NCBI GenBank assembly: GCA_016699165.1 | Contig: CP064963.1 | Coordinates: 806,001 to 870,000, forward strand | DNA from: Candidatus Melainabacteria bacterium | Lineage (GTDB): Bacteria; Cyanobacteriota; Vampirovibrionia; Obscuribacterales; Obscuribacteraceae | Direction: 5' to 3' | Length of the DNA: 64,000 nucleotides | Part shown: piece by piece, positions 1-9,573 of the stretch | How the letters are laid out: every line of letters begins with the position of its first letter | Position numbering within the stretch: position 1 is the first letter of the stretch | Notes under the pieces: generated by a model | The model's input: the letters and a program-made list of their open reading frames with translations, nothing else | Told to the model about the DNA's origin: nothing | The model's database searches: none | Made by a program: the position numbers and the translations under genes

Positions 1-1082
1 AGATAACAGTCTTCCTGGGGCGGTTTACCTACGATGGTGGTTTGATAAATGGGATTTTTTCTATGGGTGATGGCAGTTACATGCAGCGTGGGAAAGAGTC
101 CAGCCAGACTATAAAAACCTGTGTGATCGCCAAACGGACCTTCGGTACGCAGATCTTCTTGGTCTACATAACCTTCTATGATAATTTCGGCATTAGCTGG
201 AACCTCAAGGTCTATAGTTTTGCACTTAGTTATTTTTACCGGGCTCGACTTAATAAATCCTGCAAGCAAAAGCTCGTCTATATCGGGTGGCAAAGGTGCG
301 GTGGCTGAATAAGTGACAGACGGCTCGCAACCAAGTGCTATAGCCACTTCCATTCTATTGCCCGGCTTTTCGAATTTGCTTTCGTCAAAAAAGGTCCCGT
401 AATTTGGTGGCTCGTCTATGTGGCTTGAAGTCATAGCCGCAGCCACTGCTGGTTCTTTCTTCTGAAGGTCGCGACGACTGTTTTCGAAATGACGTGCTCC
501 ATCATGATGCTTGTGCCAGTGCATGCCTGTTGTGATGTTATCGAACTTTTGCAGTCTATACACACCTAGATTTCTATGGCCAGAGTGTGGGTCTTTAGTT
601 ATAACTACTCCAAGAGTAATAAATGGACCACCATCTTCAGGCCAACACTTAATGATAGGAAGTTTGTCCAACATCGGTTGGCTTCTATCTTTGATGACCA
701 CTTCCTGGCAAGCAGCTTGTCCCTTAATGAGCTTTGGTGGAAATTTACTTACTTCCATCAACGTAGGAAGCATCGCTATCTTATCCATGAGAGATTCTGG
801 AACTTTAGGCTTTATAAGCTTTACTATGCGATCTGCTATCTCATCTAAATTCTGAACTTCTAAAGCTCTACATATTCTCTTATAAGATCCAAAGGCGTTT
901 ATAAGCACTGGCATTTCATAGCCTTTGACGTTGGTGAATAAAAGAGCTTTATTCTTGCCGTCTGGAAGTTTACTAACTCTATCTGTGATCTCTGCTATCT
1001 CAAGATCGCACGAGACTGGAGTAGTGATTTTCACTAACTCCTTGTTGTCTTCCAGAATTTCAAGATACTCTCTTAAGTCCAT
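1..1082 (-). CDS. ubiD: UbiD-family (prenylated-FMN) decarboxylase, 3' end cut by window edge
   Basis: An uninterrupted minus-strand frame of 360 codons runs from ATG at 1082 off the left edge. I translated it by hand and found no stop. It begins MDLREYLEILEDNKELVKI and carries the UbiD signatures GMHWHKHHDGARH and TEGPFGDHTGFYS; the latter holds the conserved Glu of the active site. UbiD enzymes use prenylated FMN made by UbiX for reversible decarboxylation of aromatic or unsaturated acids, classically 4-hydroxy-3-polyprenylbenzoate in quinone synthesis. About 100-140 C-terminal residues would be missing compared with typical members of about 480 residues. It starts 20 nt after rdgB and probably belongs to the relA-rdgB operon. 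The family is certain; the substrate (quinone precursor or another acid) is not. Confidence 0.9.
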   Translation of the reverse strand, partial: MDLREYLEILEDNKELVKITTPVSCDLEIAEITDRVSKLPDGKNKALLFTNVKGYEMPVLINAFGSYKRICRALEVQNLDEIADRIVKLIKPKVPESLMDKIAMLPTLMEVSKFPPKLIKGQAACQEVVIKDRSQPMLDKLPIIKCWPEDGGPFITLGVVITKDPHSGHRNLGVYRLQKFDNITTGMHWHKHHDGARHFENSRRDLQKKEPAVAAAMTSSHIDEPPNYGTFFDESKFEKPGNRMEVAIALGCEPSVTYSATAPLPPDIDELLLAGFIKSSPVKITKCKTIDLEVPANAEIIIEGYVDQEDLRTEGPFGDHTGFYSLAGLFPTLHVTAITHRKNPIYQTTIVGKPPQEDCY

Positions 1083-1102
1083 AACTAATCTCTTCTATAT
1101 TG

Positions 1103-1696
1103 TTATATACGTGATTCTGATTTGTATTTACTGCTCAAAAATTGAGCAAGCTCATTGAATGCTTTGGCTCTGTGCGACTTTTGATTCTTCTCTTCGGGTG
1201 TGATTTGAGCTGAAGTCATGGTGCAGTCGTTTGGCATAAAAATAGGGTCATAGCCAAATCCATGCTCGCCAAGCTCTTCTCTAATAAGTTTGCCCTGCCA
1301 GTAAGCTTCAGTGGAATAAATAACTTTATCTTTGTCAGCAAGTACAAGAGCGCAAACATAGCGCGCGTTGCGTTTTTCATCTGGAACATTTTCCATTTCT
1401 AAAAGCATCTTGTGCCTGCGATCTAGATCAGATCCTTCGCAGTATCTAGCGGAGCGAACTCCCGGTCCCCAACCAAGCGCTTCTACTTCGATTCCAGAAT
1501 CGTCTGAAACTGACAGTTCGCCAGTCATTCGTGCCGCTTCTCGCGCTTTTATTTCGGCGTTGGCAAGATAAGTATCACCTGTTTCTTCAGGGTCGAAATC
1601 TTTTGGTGCCAGTGCAAGTTCGATGGGCAAATGACCAAGAAGGATTTTCAATTCTTTGAGTTTGCCTGGGTTTTGGCTGGCAAGAACGAGTTTCAT
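1103..1696 (-). CDS. rdgB: XTP/dITP diphosphatase (RdgB/HAM1)
   Basis: The 197-residue protein has normal family length and starts MKLVLASQNPGKLKEL. The SQNPGK nucleotide-binding motif is followed by SDDSGIEVEAL with the metal-binding acidic residues, GPGVRSARY, FGYDPIF and the C-terminal SHRAKAF. The enzyme hydrolyses deaminated purine nucleoside triphosphates (ITP, dITP, XTP) to monophosphates and so keeps them out of DNA and RNA. Its ATG overlaps the relA/spoT stop codon by four bases (ATGA), which suggests translational coupling of two nucleotide-pool genes. Confidence 0.95.
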   Translation of the reverse strand: MKLVLASQNPGKLKELKILLGHLPIELALAPKDFDPEETGDTYLANAEIKAREAARMTGELSVSDDSGIEVEALGWGPGVRSARYCEGSDLDRRHKMLLEMENVPDEKRNARYVCALVLADKDKVIYSTEAYWQGKLIREELGEHGFGYDPIFMPNDCTMTSAQITPEEKNQKSHRAKAFNELAQFLSSKYKSESRI

Positions 1697-3933
1697 TTGC
1701 CCTTCTCGTTGGTATTGCTACCGGTGCCTTTGGCTGGTGTCTTTTTGCGATGGTCTTTGCGTTGTACTCGAATAACATCGCTTATTTGCGAGATGGCTTG
1801 CGATACTTGCATCAATTGTTTTAAATCTACCACTTCCAAAATCAGCGTAATGACTGCACCTTTTTTGTCTGTTTTTGTTTCAATGCGCAAGTCACGCAAA
1901 TTCACTTTATGGTCAGAAATTTTCTTCAGGATATCGCCTGCAACACCTACTCTATCGAGTGCTTCAACCGAAAGACAGGCTGGATATGTAGAGCTTCGCT
2001 CTAGCGACCAGTCCACCGACATGCGTCTGTCTTCGTCAATCTTGTGCAAATTAGTACAATCCGAGCGGTGCACGGCAATGCCACTGCCTCTTGTCACCAC
2101 GCCAACAATTTCTTCTCCAGGCACGGGCTGACAGCATTTTGCCAAATGGTGCAACAGACCGCCAAGACTACCAACGTCTTTTGGTTTAGCTGGCTCGGCT
2201 GAAAAATTGGGGAGCATATAGCCTTTTTCGGCTATTTTTTCTTGCTGGTCTAACTCGCGAATTTTGTTTACTACAAAGGATACCGAAATATCGCCATAGC
2301 CTACTGCAGCAAGAATGTCGTCCATCTTTTTGAGATTGAGTTTCTTGCCAATTTCTTGGATTCTTTCATTTGTAAAACTATCATCCAGATTTCCTTTTCC
2401 AAGCTCAGACTCAAGCATCTGACGCCCCTGGGCAATATGTTCTTCGCGGTGGTGCTTCTTAAACCATTGTCTAATGCGACTTTTAGCAGAGTGTGTCTTG
2501 GCAAAATTGAGCCAGTCCATTTTCGGAAAAGTATTTTTACCTGTAATAATTTCGACGATATCGCCGTTTTTCATCACCGTATTCAGTGGCACGATTCTGT
2601 CATTAATTCGAGCCCCAACACACGAATGTCCAACGTGCGTGTGAATTCTGTATGCAAAATCTATTGGCGTAGAGCCAGTGGGCAAGTCAATTACGTCACC
2701 ACCGGGACTGAAAACAAAAACCTGATCAGAGAAAAGATCTATTTTGACCTCTTCCATGTATTCACTGGCATCGTCTAGTTCTTGACGCCAATCGACTAAC
2801 TGTCTCAACCAGGCAATTTTTTTATCGCCTTCTGCTTCGGCTTTGCCACCACCACCTTCTTTATACTTCCAATGAGCTGCAATGCCATATTCGGCAATGT
2901 GGTGCATTCGTCTTGTGCGAATTTGAATTTCGACGCGCCTGCCATTGGGACCAATTACAGCAGTGTGCAAACTTTGATAATTGTTGAATTTGGGCATAGC
3001 GATATAATCTTTAAATCGCCCTGGAATGGGGGTGAAGAGGTGGTGCACGACACCCATTACTTCGTAGCATTTTTGAGTGTCAGGATCTTTGCCAATTTCA
3101 CAAAACTCTTTTTCGCTCGAATCGATGATTACGCGGATAGCAAGCACGTCGTAGAGTTCTTCAAAAGACTTTTGTTGCTTCTTCATTTTGAGCCAGATGC
3201 CAAACAAATGTTTAGGGCGTCCGACTATTTCGGCTTTGATTGATCGCTCTTTAAGCTCGACCTCGAGTTTTTCCATGATGTCTTTAATCACCACTTCGCG
3301 TTCTTCTCGAGTATCAGCCACAACTTGTTTGAGACCATTGAATTCATCGGGATGCAAATAATGCAAACCAAGGTCTTCCAGTTCCCATTTCATTTCGCCC
3401 AGTCCAAAACGATTGGCCAGAGGGGCGTAAATTTCAAGCGTTTCTTTAGCGATTTCGGCTTGTTTGTGCGGAGCCATATGGTCAAGAGTTCGCATGTTAT
3501 GCAGACGGTCAGCCATTTTCACAAGCACAACTCTAAAATCGTCGGCAATGGCGACAATAAGTTTACGGAAATTTTCAGCCTGACGCTCGGCTTTAGAACT
3601 AAAACTAAATTTTCCAAGTTTGGTGACGCCCTCGACTATGTGCAGAATGTCTTTGCCGAAAGCCTTTTCCATCTCTTTGGCTGTGACTTCGCAATCTTCA
3701 AGTACATCGTGCATCAATGCCGCACAAATAGTTTGTATATCAGCGTTTAGCTCAGCCAAAATGCAGGCCACTTCCGCTGGGTGAATAATGTAAGGGTCGT
3801 TTGATTTACGCAGTTGACCATCGTGAGCTTTGTGCGCAAAATCATAGGCTTTTTGAGCAAGCACGACATCCTGCTCGTCGCGTCCTTGCGAGCGTAAAAT
3901 CTCTATCAGAGGCTTTTCGTAGGTTTGTATCAT
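1693..3933 (-). CDS. relA: Bifunctional (p)ppGpp synthetase/hydrolase (RelA/SpoT family)
   Basis: At 746 residues this is a full-length long RSH enzyme. The N-terminal HD hydrolase domain keeps its metal ligands (H51 in IIHPAEV, H75-D76 in LMHDVLED). A synthetase domain follows (GRPKHLFGIWLKMKKQ, then NYQSLHTAVIGPNGRRVEIQ), then a TGS domain (VFVFSPGGDVIDLPTGSTP), a conserved zinc-finger/helical segment (LAKCCQPVPGEEIVG) and a C-terminal ACT domain. It makes and degrades the stringent-response alarmone. An intact HD site implies that hydrolysis is active. It is the first gene of the apparent relA-rdgB-ubiD operon. Whether this is the only RSH protein in the genome cannot be told from the window. 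Confidence 0.95.
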   Translation of the reverse strand: MIQTYEKPLIEILRSQGRDEQDVVLAQKAYDFAHKAHDGQLRKSNDPYIIHPAEVACILAELNADIQTICAALMHDVLEDCEVTAKEMEKAFGKDILHIVEGVTKLGKFSFSSKAERQAENFRKLIVAIADDFRVVLVKMADRLHNMRTLDHMAPHKQAEIAKETLEIYAPLANRFGLGEMKWELEDLGLHYLHPDEFNGLKQVVADTREEREVVIKDIMEKLEVELKERSIKAEIVGRPKHLFGIWLKMKKQQKSFEELYDVLAIRVIIDSSEKEFCEIGKDPDTQKCYEVMGVVHHLFTPIPGRFKDYIAMPKFNNYQSLHTAVIGPNGRRVEIQIRTRRMHHIAEYGIAAHWKYKEGGGGKAEAEGDKKIAWLRQLVDWRQELDDASEYMEEVKIDLFSDQVFVFSPGGDVIDLPTGSTPIDFAYRIHTHVGHSCVGARINDRIVPLNTVMKNGDIVEIITGKNTFPKMDWLNFAKTHSAKSRIRQWFKKHHREEHIAQGRQMLESELGKGNLDDSFTNERIQEIGKKLNLKKMDDILAAVGYGDISVSFVVNKIRELDQQEKIAEKGYMLPNFSAEPAKPKDVGSLGGLLHHLAKCCQPVPGEEIVGVVTRGSGIAVHRSDCTNLHKIDEDRRMSVDWSLERSSTYPACLSVEALDRVGVAGDILKKISDHKVNLRDLRIETKTDKKGAVITLILEVVDLKQLMQVSQAISQISDVIRVQRKDHRKKTPAKGTGSNTNEKGK

Positions 3934-3981
3934 GAGCTCAGCCTGAATTATACCTAAGCATTGAGCCCATGGGAACCCAGG

Positions 3982-4992
3982 TTAACAAACTGTGTCGGGA
4001 ATTTTTAGCCAGTTAAGCGCATTGCCTCCAAGCAGCTTTGCTTTGGTTGCCGGTGCGATATCTAGAGACTCAATAAGTTTGCCAGGTTCGTCTTCGCCAA
4101 GCGGAAAAGGATAATCTGTGCCAAGGGCGATTGCGTCTTCACCCACTACATCAATCAAAAATTTCAAAGCTCGCTCATCATGCACCAGACTATCAACCAA
4201 AAATCGACCAAGATAATCGCGCGGATTCACATCGTTATCTATCGCGCATAAGTCGGGTCTAGCCAGGAAGCCATGCTCGATTCGACCAACTGTAGATGGA
4301 AACGATCCGCCACCATGGGCAAAGGCAACGCGCAGCTTAGGAAAACGCTCAAAAATGCCTGCAAAAATCATCGAACAAATTGCCAAACAAGTCTCTGCTG
4401 GCATTCCAACAAGCCAAGGCAGCCAGTATTTAGTCATGCGATCTTGACCCATCATGTCCCAGGGATGCACGAAGATAAAGGCATCAAGGTCATTTGCCGC
4501 TTCAAACACAGGCAACAACGCAGGGTCGCTCAAATTCCAATTGTTTACGTGCGACCCTATTTGAACACCCAATAATCCCAGTTCTTTAACACAGCGCTCA
4601 AGCTCAACAATAGCCAGATCTGGTGCTTGCATGGGTATCGTTGCCAGCCCGACGAATTTGGCAGGATTTGATCTCACCACACTTGCCAGGTCATCGTTTA
4701 AAAACTTAGATAAATCAAGCGCATGTGCCGGTTCTGCCCAATAACTGAACATAACAGGAACGGTAGACAAAACTTGTATGTCCACACCCGAGCGCTTACA
4801 GTCTTGAATACGCGCTTCTGCATCCCAGCAATTACTTTCTACTTCGCGAAAAAAGGTGCCATCGTCTTTGAGCATTCGGGCGCGGCATGAAGCATGGTGA
4901 TCAAGTTTGATAAAGCCACCATAGCCGTACTTGCTCTTCCAGTCGGGTATATTTCGCGGCAAAATATGCGTGTGAATGTCGACCTTGAACAT
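3982..4992 (-). CDS. 2-amino-3-carboxymuconate-6-semialdehyde decarboxylase-like amidohydrolase (ACMSD)
   Basis: This 336-residue TIM-barrel amidohydrolase starts VDIHTHILP (the metal-binding HxH) and contains RYGYGG-like KYGYGGFIKLDHH, ENCWDAEARI-like SNCWDAEARIQD, STVPVMFSYWA, GVQIGSHVN, VHPWDMMG, KYWLPWLVGMPAET, FAHGGGSFP and LGTDYPFPLGE. From memory these match animal ACMSD almost motif for motif, including total length. ACMSD decarboxylates an intermediate of tryptophan/kynurenine or nitrobenzoate catabolism. GAGG precedes the ATG by about nine bases. No other kynurenine-pathway gene is in the window, so it may act alone or with distant genes. The family is sure; the exact substrate is inference. 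Confidence 0.85.
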   Translation of the reverse strand: MFKVDIHTHILPRNIPDWKSKYGYGGFIKLDHHASCRARMLKDDGTFFREVESNCWDAEARIQDCKRSGVDIQVLSTVPVMFSYWAEPAHALDLSKFLNDDLASVVRSNPAKFVGLATIPMQAPDLAIVELERCVKELGLLGVQIGSHVNNWNLSDPALLPVFEAANDLDAFIFVHPWDMMGQDRMTKYWLPWLVGMPAETCLAICSMIFAGIFERFPKLRVAFAHGGGSFPSTVGRIEHGFLARPDLCAIDNDVNPRDYLGRFLVDSLVHDERALKFLIDVVGEDAIALGTDYPFPLGEDEPGKLIESLDIAPATKAKLLGGNALNWLKIPDTVC

Positions 4993-5161
4993 CTAAGCCG
5001 CCTCATGCGAGTTTTGTTACTTTACAACAAGTGTTTATTATTATTGAGTCATAAGGGTAAGTAAAGAGTAATTGTTTGGGTTTTAAAAATAAACATTGCT
5101 GTGTATAGAAGGAAATACGGGTCAACTCCTTCGCTAGAGGTTTGAGTAGAGGTTTGAGAGG

Positions 5162-6622
5162 GTGAGTTCGGCGGTTGCACAATGGAAAATTTATCGTACC
5201 CGAGCAGAACTTGCCGGGGACGAAGGAACGCACGATTTAGCCGAAGAAGATTGGAAAGAAGCCCTCAAACAAGCACGACAACTCGAACAAAAAGATCGCA
5301 GACTTGCATATACTTTAGAGAGGCTTGCTGAGAGCCAATTTCATTTAAACAAACTGAGTGACGCCACAGCAAACGCTCTTGAAAGCCTTTCTGTTTATGA
5401 AAGCTTGAAAGAAGAAAAACTTGCCGATTTAGGACGAATTAATGCCAACTTGGCTAAGGCTTATCATGCTCAAAACATGGCTGCCCAAGCCCAAGAGTAT
5501 TACACCAAAGCAATTGCGCTTAAAGAAAAAGAACTTGGGGTCTCACACCCAGATGTAGTGGCATTAAAAGACTCTTTTACTTCTCTGTCCAAAGACCCAA
5601 GCTTTGCCCCAGGTCCCATTGAAACACCCGAAATAAAAATAGAGCCAGCTCCAGAACCTCTAGACTTGAAAGTAGCTCTCGATTCAATTTTCGCCGACGA
5701 GCCACCACCTGCAGAACCACCAAAAGTAGAAGTTGCGCAACCATCTGTGATACCACAGCCTGAGCCTGAGCTGGTGCCAACTCCGATTTCAGCTCCGGTA
5801 TCGGCTCCAGTTCCCACTCCTCCTCCAGAGCCGCCTCCGCCACAAGCACCACCCGCGATGCCTCCGGAACAAGTGACGATTCTCTGGTCTAATTTTAAAA
5901 ACATGGCCGAGAACTACATGACCAGTAACAATTTAGTTGAGGCCGAAAAACTCTGGCTGGATGCTTTAGCATTGATTCAGCCTCTGGGAGAAGCCAATCC
6001 AAATTACTGTACCACTCTTGAAAGCCTTGGCGAAATTCGACTCAGAATGCAAGATTTCCCTGCTTCTGAAAATTATTTTTTGAAAGCATATAACATCAAA
6101 ATCGGAGTGTTGGGACCACAACATGTAGCTGTTGCACAAACAGTAAATCAACTAGCCCGACTATATTATCAAGGCGGAAACTTCGAAAAGGCTGAGTATT
6201 ACGGTCGGTTATGTATTGATTTGCAAGAGAAATTATATGGACCAGAAGACGGAAATTTAGCTTGCTCCATTCATAATTTGGCCACCCTTTACCATATGCA
6301 AAAGAAATTCGAGATGGCAGAACCGCTTTATAAGCGCTCTTTGGAGATAAAGCGCAAAGCATTTGGTCCAGAGCATGCTGAGACCACAAGACTTTTGAAA
6401 AGTTATTCTGATTTGATGCGCAACATGAATCGCTTAAATGAAGCTGATGAATTAGACAGTATGGCGGATGGAAGAATCAGCGGAACCTGGCGCGCCATCT
6501 CAGTTCCAGCCCCACCCGGCTCAAGCAAGAAAATGGAAAATTGCGATATTTGCGGAACGCCACTAGGTGGTGCCACACGCTGCGCCAAGTGCGGATACGA
6601 CACTTCGCTTGGTGTGTTCTAG
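5162..6622 (+). CDS. TPR protein with proline-rich linker and C-terminal zinc ribbon
   Basis: The 486-residue protein has N-terminal TPR-type helices (about 1-150), a Pro/Glu/Ala-rich linker (about 165-240) and a second block of kinesin-light-chain-type TPRs (about 245-425; for example LGPQHVAVAQTVNQLARLYY and FGPEHAETTRLLKSYSDL). A C-terminal zinc ribbon follows (CDICGTPL...CAKCGYD). I see no signal peptide, so it is probably cytoplasmic and serves as a protein-interaction scaffold. The start used is GTG; no ATG lies nearby in frame. Its TAG stop overlaps the stop of the convergent gene within CTAG. The function is unknown. Confidence 0.8.
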   Translation: MSSAVAQWKIYRTRAELAGDEGTHDLAEEDWKEALKQARQLEQKDRRLAYTLERLAESQFHLNKLSDATANALESLSVYESLKEEKLADLGRINANLAKAYHAQNMAAQAQEYYTKAIALKEKELGVSHPDVVALKDSFTSLSKDPSFAPGPIETPEIKIEPAPEPLDLKVALDSIFADEPPPAEPPKVEVAQPSVIPQPEPELVPTPISAPVSAPVPTPPPEPPPPQAPPAMPPEQVTILWSNFKNMAENYMTSNNLVEAEKLWLDALALIQPLGEANPNYCTTLESLGEIRLRMQDFPASENYFLKAYNIKIGVLGPQHVAVAQTVNQLARLYYQGGNFEKAEYYGRLCIDLQEKLYGPEDGNLACSIHNLATLYHMQKKFEMAEPLYKRSLEIKRKAFGPEHAETTRLLKSYSDLMRNMNRLNEADELDSMADGRISGTWRAISVPAPPGSSKKMENCDICGTPLGGATRCAKCGYDTSLGVF

Positions 6623-8454
6623 CCTTGCTTTTTGACCACTTGAAGTGCTGGAAAATCTTTTAACAGAGATTCATAAGTCTTGCCACCATTAATCAATGCA
6701 AGTGAAGGACTTTGACAAACGTCTTCAGGGGTTCTAGCTACAAGGCCTGGGTTATTTAAGCCGTTTTCAGTTGCGACCTGGTCAGGTACACACACTCCAG
6801 CCCTTTCGCGTGCTGCAATTCCACAAACTAATGCTCCGTTTGCTGGAACCAATAAGCCTAAATATCTCGAGCCATTCACATTGCAATTAACAAAACCTAT
6901 AAAAGCCTGAATTTGACCTATTCTTGCATCAACAGAACCCAACATGTCGTTGGCGCCTACAGCAACGCTTTCGAAGAAATTCTGAAAAGAACTTACCTGC
7001 GAAGACATAGCTGCAGCAAATGATGCGAATTGCAAAAGTTGGGTATTGGTAAGGTTTCTACCAGAAACCACATCGTAATATACGCCAGCTCCATCCTTGT
7101 CACTGAAGCCTCCGGTGCGGTCGTAAACCATATTGCCATTGCGAACAATATCGGGAGTTTCAAGCGAATTATTGGTGGCACGCATGAGGATATTATCAAG
7201 AGAACGATCGGTACCGTCGCCTTTATAGGTAATGCGTGACTCAGGTGTGATGATTGTCGTTTGAACTGGCTTATCGCCATCCATAACTTGAGTTTGCAAT
7301 TCTCCTTTCTCATTGATAGAAGATCTAACTCTATTTTCTGGACCAAGATTGCCACTTTCATCGACTGGACGCTCAATTGCTTCGTTACTCCAGCCTTTAG
7401 GACCTCTGGTGGCAATTTGTTCGACATTGCCTTTCATTGACTTCATCTGCTGGAGACTGTCGTTTTGAACGGTGTAAGTAATTCCGTTATGGTTGAAAAC
7501 ATATTTTCCATTTTCGCTTGACTGTGCTTTAACCTCAGTAACTGCACCATTTGGTCCATGAAGTGTCATGGTGTCGCCGGAAAATGTAGCTATATTTCGT
7601 TGAATTTCGCCCGAGGCATTGGGAGCAAGAATGTTAAGGTCTCCAGATTTGCCTATAATTGCGCCGGTACGCGTATCGCCACTAATTATCATCGAAGAAC
7701 CATGCGTATCAGCACCAAAAGAATCTCTGGTCACGTCTGGCACATATTTTTCATCTGTGAGCGCTTCGTTAAAATATCCTTCTATGGCAGCCTGTCCTTT
7801 ACCTTCTACAGCGCGACCATTAATAGTGCCGTTGAATCTTCCGTCGGCTCTGATTACTAAGTTATCGCCACCAGCAAAAGACCAAGTTTGAACTTTGTCA
7901 GCGCCTGTACCTGACTCTATAAGAGTGGTTGTAAGATTGCCACTTTCGTCGAAACTCTTGAGCGAAGTTTTGTCGCCTTCTGTGGATTTGACTGATAAAA
8001 GCCTGCCATCCTTGAATCTCGATTCAACGGTAGAGCCATCCGGTTTATTCTCAACACCCAATACAGGTTTATCGTTCTCAAATCTGGTTTCTACTCTAGT
8101 ACCATCGGGTCTAGTTTCTAATTTAACTTGTTGCCCTTCTGAGGCTGGACCCAATTTTCTGCGTAAGTCGGCGACTTGCTCAGTTCCAGCGCAATCACCG
8201 CCCAATTTCTTGTCAACTTCGCCTGATGTAAGAGCCTCGAGCATGGTGGTGCCAGGAGCAAGAACCGCACCTTCCTTAACTATGCACTCGTTCAGGGTCC
8301 CTTGCTGCTGTCGTTGCGACTCGGTGACTTCAGTTCTGATTTTTTCAGTAGCGGCAGCTTCAACGCGTGCAGGGCTATTTTCAGTTGCGCCTTCTGCTGC
8401 TGGAGCTTCTGGAGTTGCTGCTGCTTTTTCAGGTTTGACTTCTTCTGCTGCCAT
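6619..8454 (-). CDS. Large hydrophilic repeat protein of unknown function
   Basis: I do not recognise this 611-residue protein. The first 60 residues are Ala/Glu/Pro-rich and low in complexity. Around residues 105-175 there are short repeats of the type PDGTRVETRFENDKP and PDGSTVESRFKDGR, which resemble the beta-strand turns of RHS/YD or MORN-like repeats. The rest is rich in Asn, Gly, Ser and Thr. There is no signal peptide or clear membrane segment, although the C-terminal region (FASFAAAMSSQ, VPANGALVCGIAA) is more hydrophobic and has several cysteines. The start ATG has a GAGA four bases upstream. It is convergent with the TPR protein and divergent from a lipoprotein gene. Confidence 0.75.
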   Translation of the reverse strand: MAAEEVKPEKAAATPEAPAAEGATENSPARVEAAATEKIRTEVTESQRQQQGTLNECIVKEGAVLAPGTTMLEALTSGEVDKKLGGDCAGTEQVADLRRKLGPASEGQQVKLETRPDGTRVETRFENDKPVLGVENKPDGSTVESRFKDGRLLSVKSTEGDKTSLKSFDESGNLTTTLIESGTGADKVQTWSFAGGDNLVIRADGRFNGTINGRAVEGKGQAAIEGYFNEALTDEKYVPDVTRDSFGADTHGSSMIISGDTRTGAIIGKSGDLNILAPNASGEIQRNIATFSGDTMTLHGPNGAVTEVKAQSSENGKYVFNHNGITYTVQNDSLQQMKSMKGNVEQIATRGPKGWSNEAIERPVDESGNLGPENRVRSSINEKGELQTQVMDGDKPVQTTIITPESRITYKGDGTDRSLDNILMRATNNSLETPDIVRNGNMVYDRTGGFSDKDGAGVYYDVVSGRNLTNTQLLQFASFAAAMSSQVSSFQNFFESVAVGANDMLGSVDARIGQIQAFIGFVNCNVNGSRYLGLLVPANGALVCGIAARERAGVCVPDQVATENGLNNPGLVARTPEDVCQSPSLALINGGKTYESLLKDFPALQVVKKQG

Positions 8455-8648
8455 TTGATCTCACGTAGTAAGTTGCGGGAATTACGAATATGTACCTATA
8501 TTGTGTAGTCCCAAAACGCACTTGTCAACCGCATTTAATCTGCCGAAACATCGCCAGGCTGTTCGATTTAGGATATTTAGCTGTCCTGCGTCCGAGAAAA
8601 ACTGAAAGGGGTGTTACAGTGAAGGTTACGGGAATACAATCTCCAGTA

Positions 8649-9572
8649 ATGAAAAGCCGACTCACCGTATTTATTTCCATTTTGTCCTTGACCTGCCTCT
8701 GCGCCTGTCAAAAAATTGATTTTGGCGGCATTATGGGGTCCAAAAACAAAACTCCTGCAAGTATTCCCGGAGTAGCACCGGTCAACGAAATGAAGCCACA
8801 CTCAGTTTCATCTCAGACCAACGACGCTCCTTTGTCAGGTCATTGGAAAATGGCCTACTCGGTCAACGGCGACGTCAAAAGCTCGCATGTGCATCTCACT
8901 CAAACGGGCGAAACATTTTCCGGCGAAGGTACCGACGACCAAAGCAATAAAGCATTCGTCATTGAAAAAGGCACAATTCAAAACGGCGACTTAATTGGTT
9001 TTATAAAAAGATATCAGGACAATCCAAACTCACTACCTGTAGAGTATGGCGGCAATTTAGACAAAACTTCCAACGCTTATGTAAACGGTCGCTATCTGGC
9101 TTCTGTAAACGGACAATCTTTTGAAGGCGAATGGGAAGCAGAAAAAGAAAAATCAGATCCTCCTCCAACATCTGGCTCTAATGGCAGCTCTTCATCTGGT
9201 GCAAGTCATGCCAGTCATAAACCAGGCCACGCACCTGATCTTTCAGGAAAATGGAATACCGGTTACGAGTATCAGTTTAAAACTATAAATTCAACCATGT
9301 GGCTGATGCAAGAAAACAACAAGCTCAAGGGACATGGTATCGATCACAGTACCAAAGAAAATTTCGTCATAGAAGAAGGCTGGTACGCTTTTCCCAAAGT
9401 GACACTGATTCGCAAATATTCTGCGATACGATCCAAGAAAGTGAATAAGCCTGAGCGCAAAATGACATTTAAAGCCGACGTAACCTGGGTTACAGACTCA
9501 GACTACGATGGTCCGTATATGCAAGGCAAAACGGATGGCGGCGGCAATTGGGAAGCACAAATAGTCAGATAG
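8649..9572 (+). CDS. Lipoprotein with two homologous beta-rich domains
   Basis: I chose ATG 8649 rather than the longer upstream frame because it gives a clean lipoprotein signal, MKSRLTVFISILSLTCLCAC, with lipobox LCAC and Cys as residue 20. The mature 288 residues hold two copies of one domain. The first begins LSGHWKMAYSVNGDVKSS and the second LSGKWNTGYEYQFKTI. Both continue with FSGEG/LKGHG, then AFVIEKG/NFVIEEG, then LIGFIKRY/TLIRKY. A Ser/Gly/His-rich linker joins them. The repeat pattern suggests a small lipocalin-like or beta-sandwich fold. The function is unknown. Confidence 0.75.
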   Translation: MKSRLTVFISILSLTCLCACQKIDFGGIMGSKNKTPASIPGVAPVNEMKPHSVSSQTNDAPLSGHWKMAYSVNGDVKSSHVHLTQTGETFSGEGTDDQSNKAFVIEKGTIQNGDLIGFIKRYQDNPNSLPVEYGGNLDKTSNAYVNGRYLASVNGQSFEGEWEAEKEKSDPPPTSGSNGSSSSGASHASHKPGHAPDLSGKWNTGYEYQFKTINSTMWLMQENNKLKGHGIDHSTKENFVIEEGWYAFPKVTLIRKYSAIRSKKVNKPERKMTFKADVTWVTDSDYDGPYMQGKTDGGGNWEAQIVR

Positions 9573-9573
9573 T

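Noticed and set aside
42..855. Plus-strand ORFs of 88-114 codons at the left edge
   Set aside because: They are antisense to a fully open UbiD frame with clear family motifs, which is cut by the window edge.
5500..5904. Gly/Ser-rich minus-strand ORF of 134 codons
   Set aside because: It is the reverse-strand shadow of the Pro/Glu-rich linker of the TPR protein; there is no ribosome site and the composition follows from the other strand.
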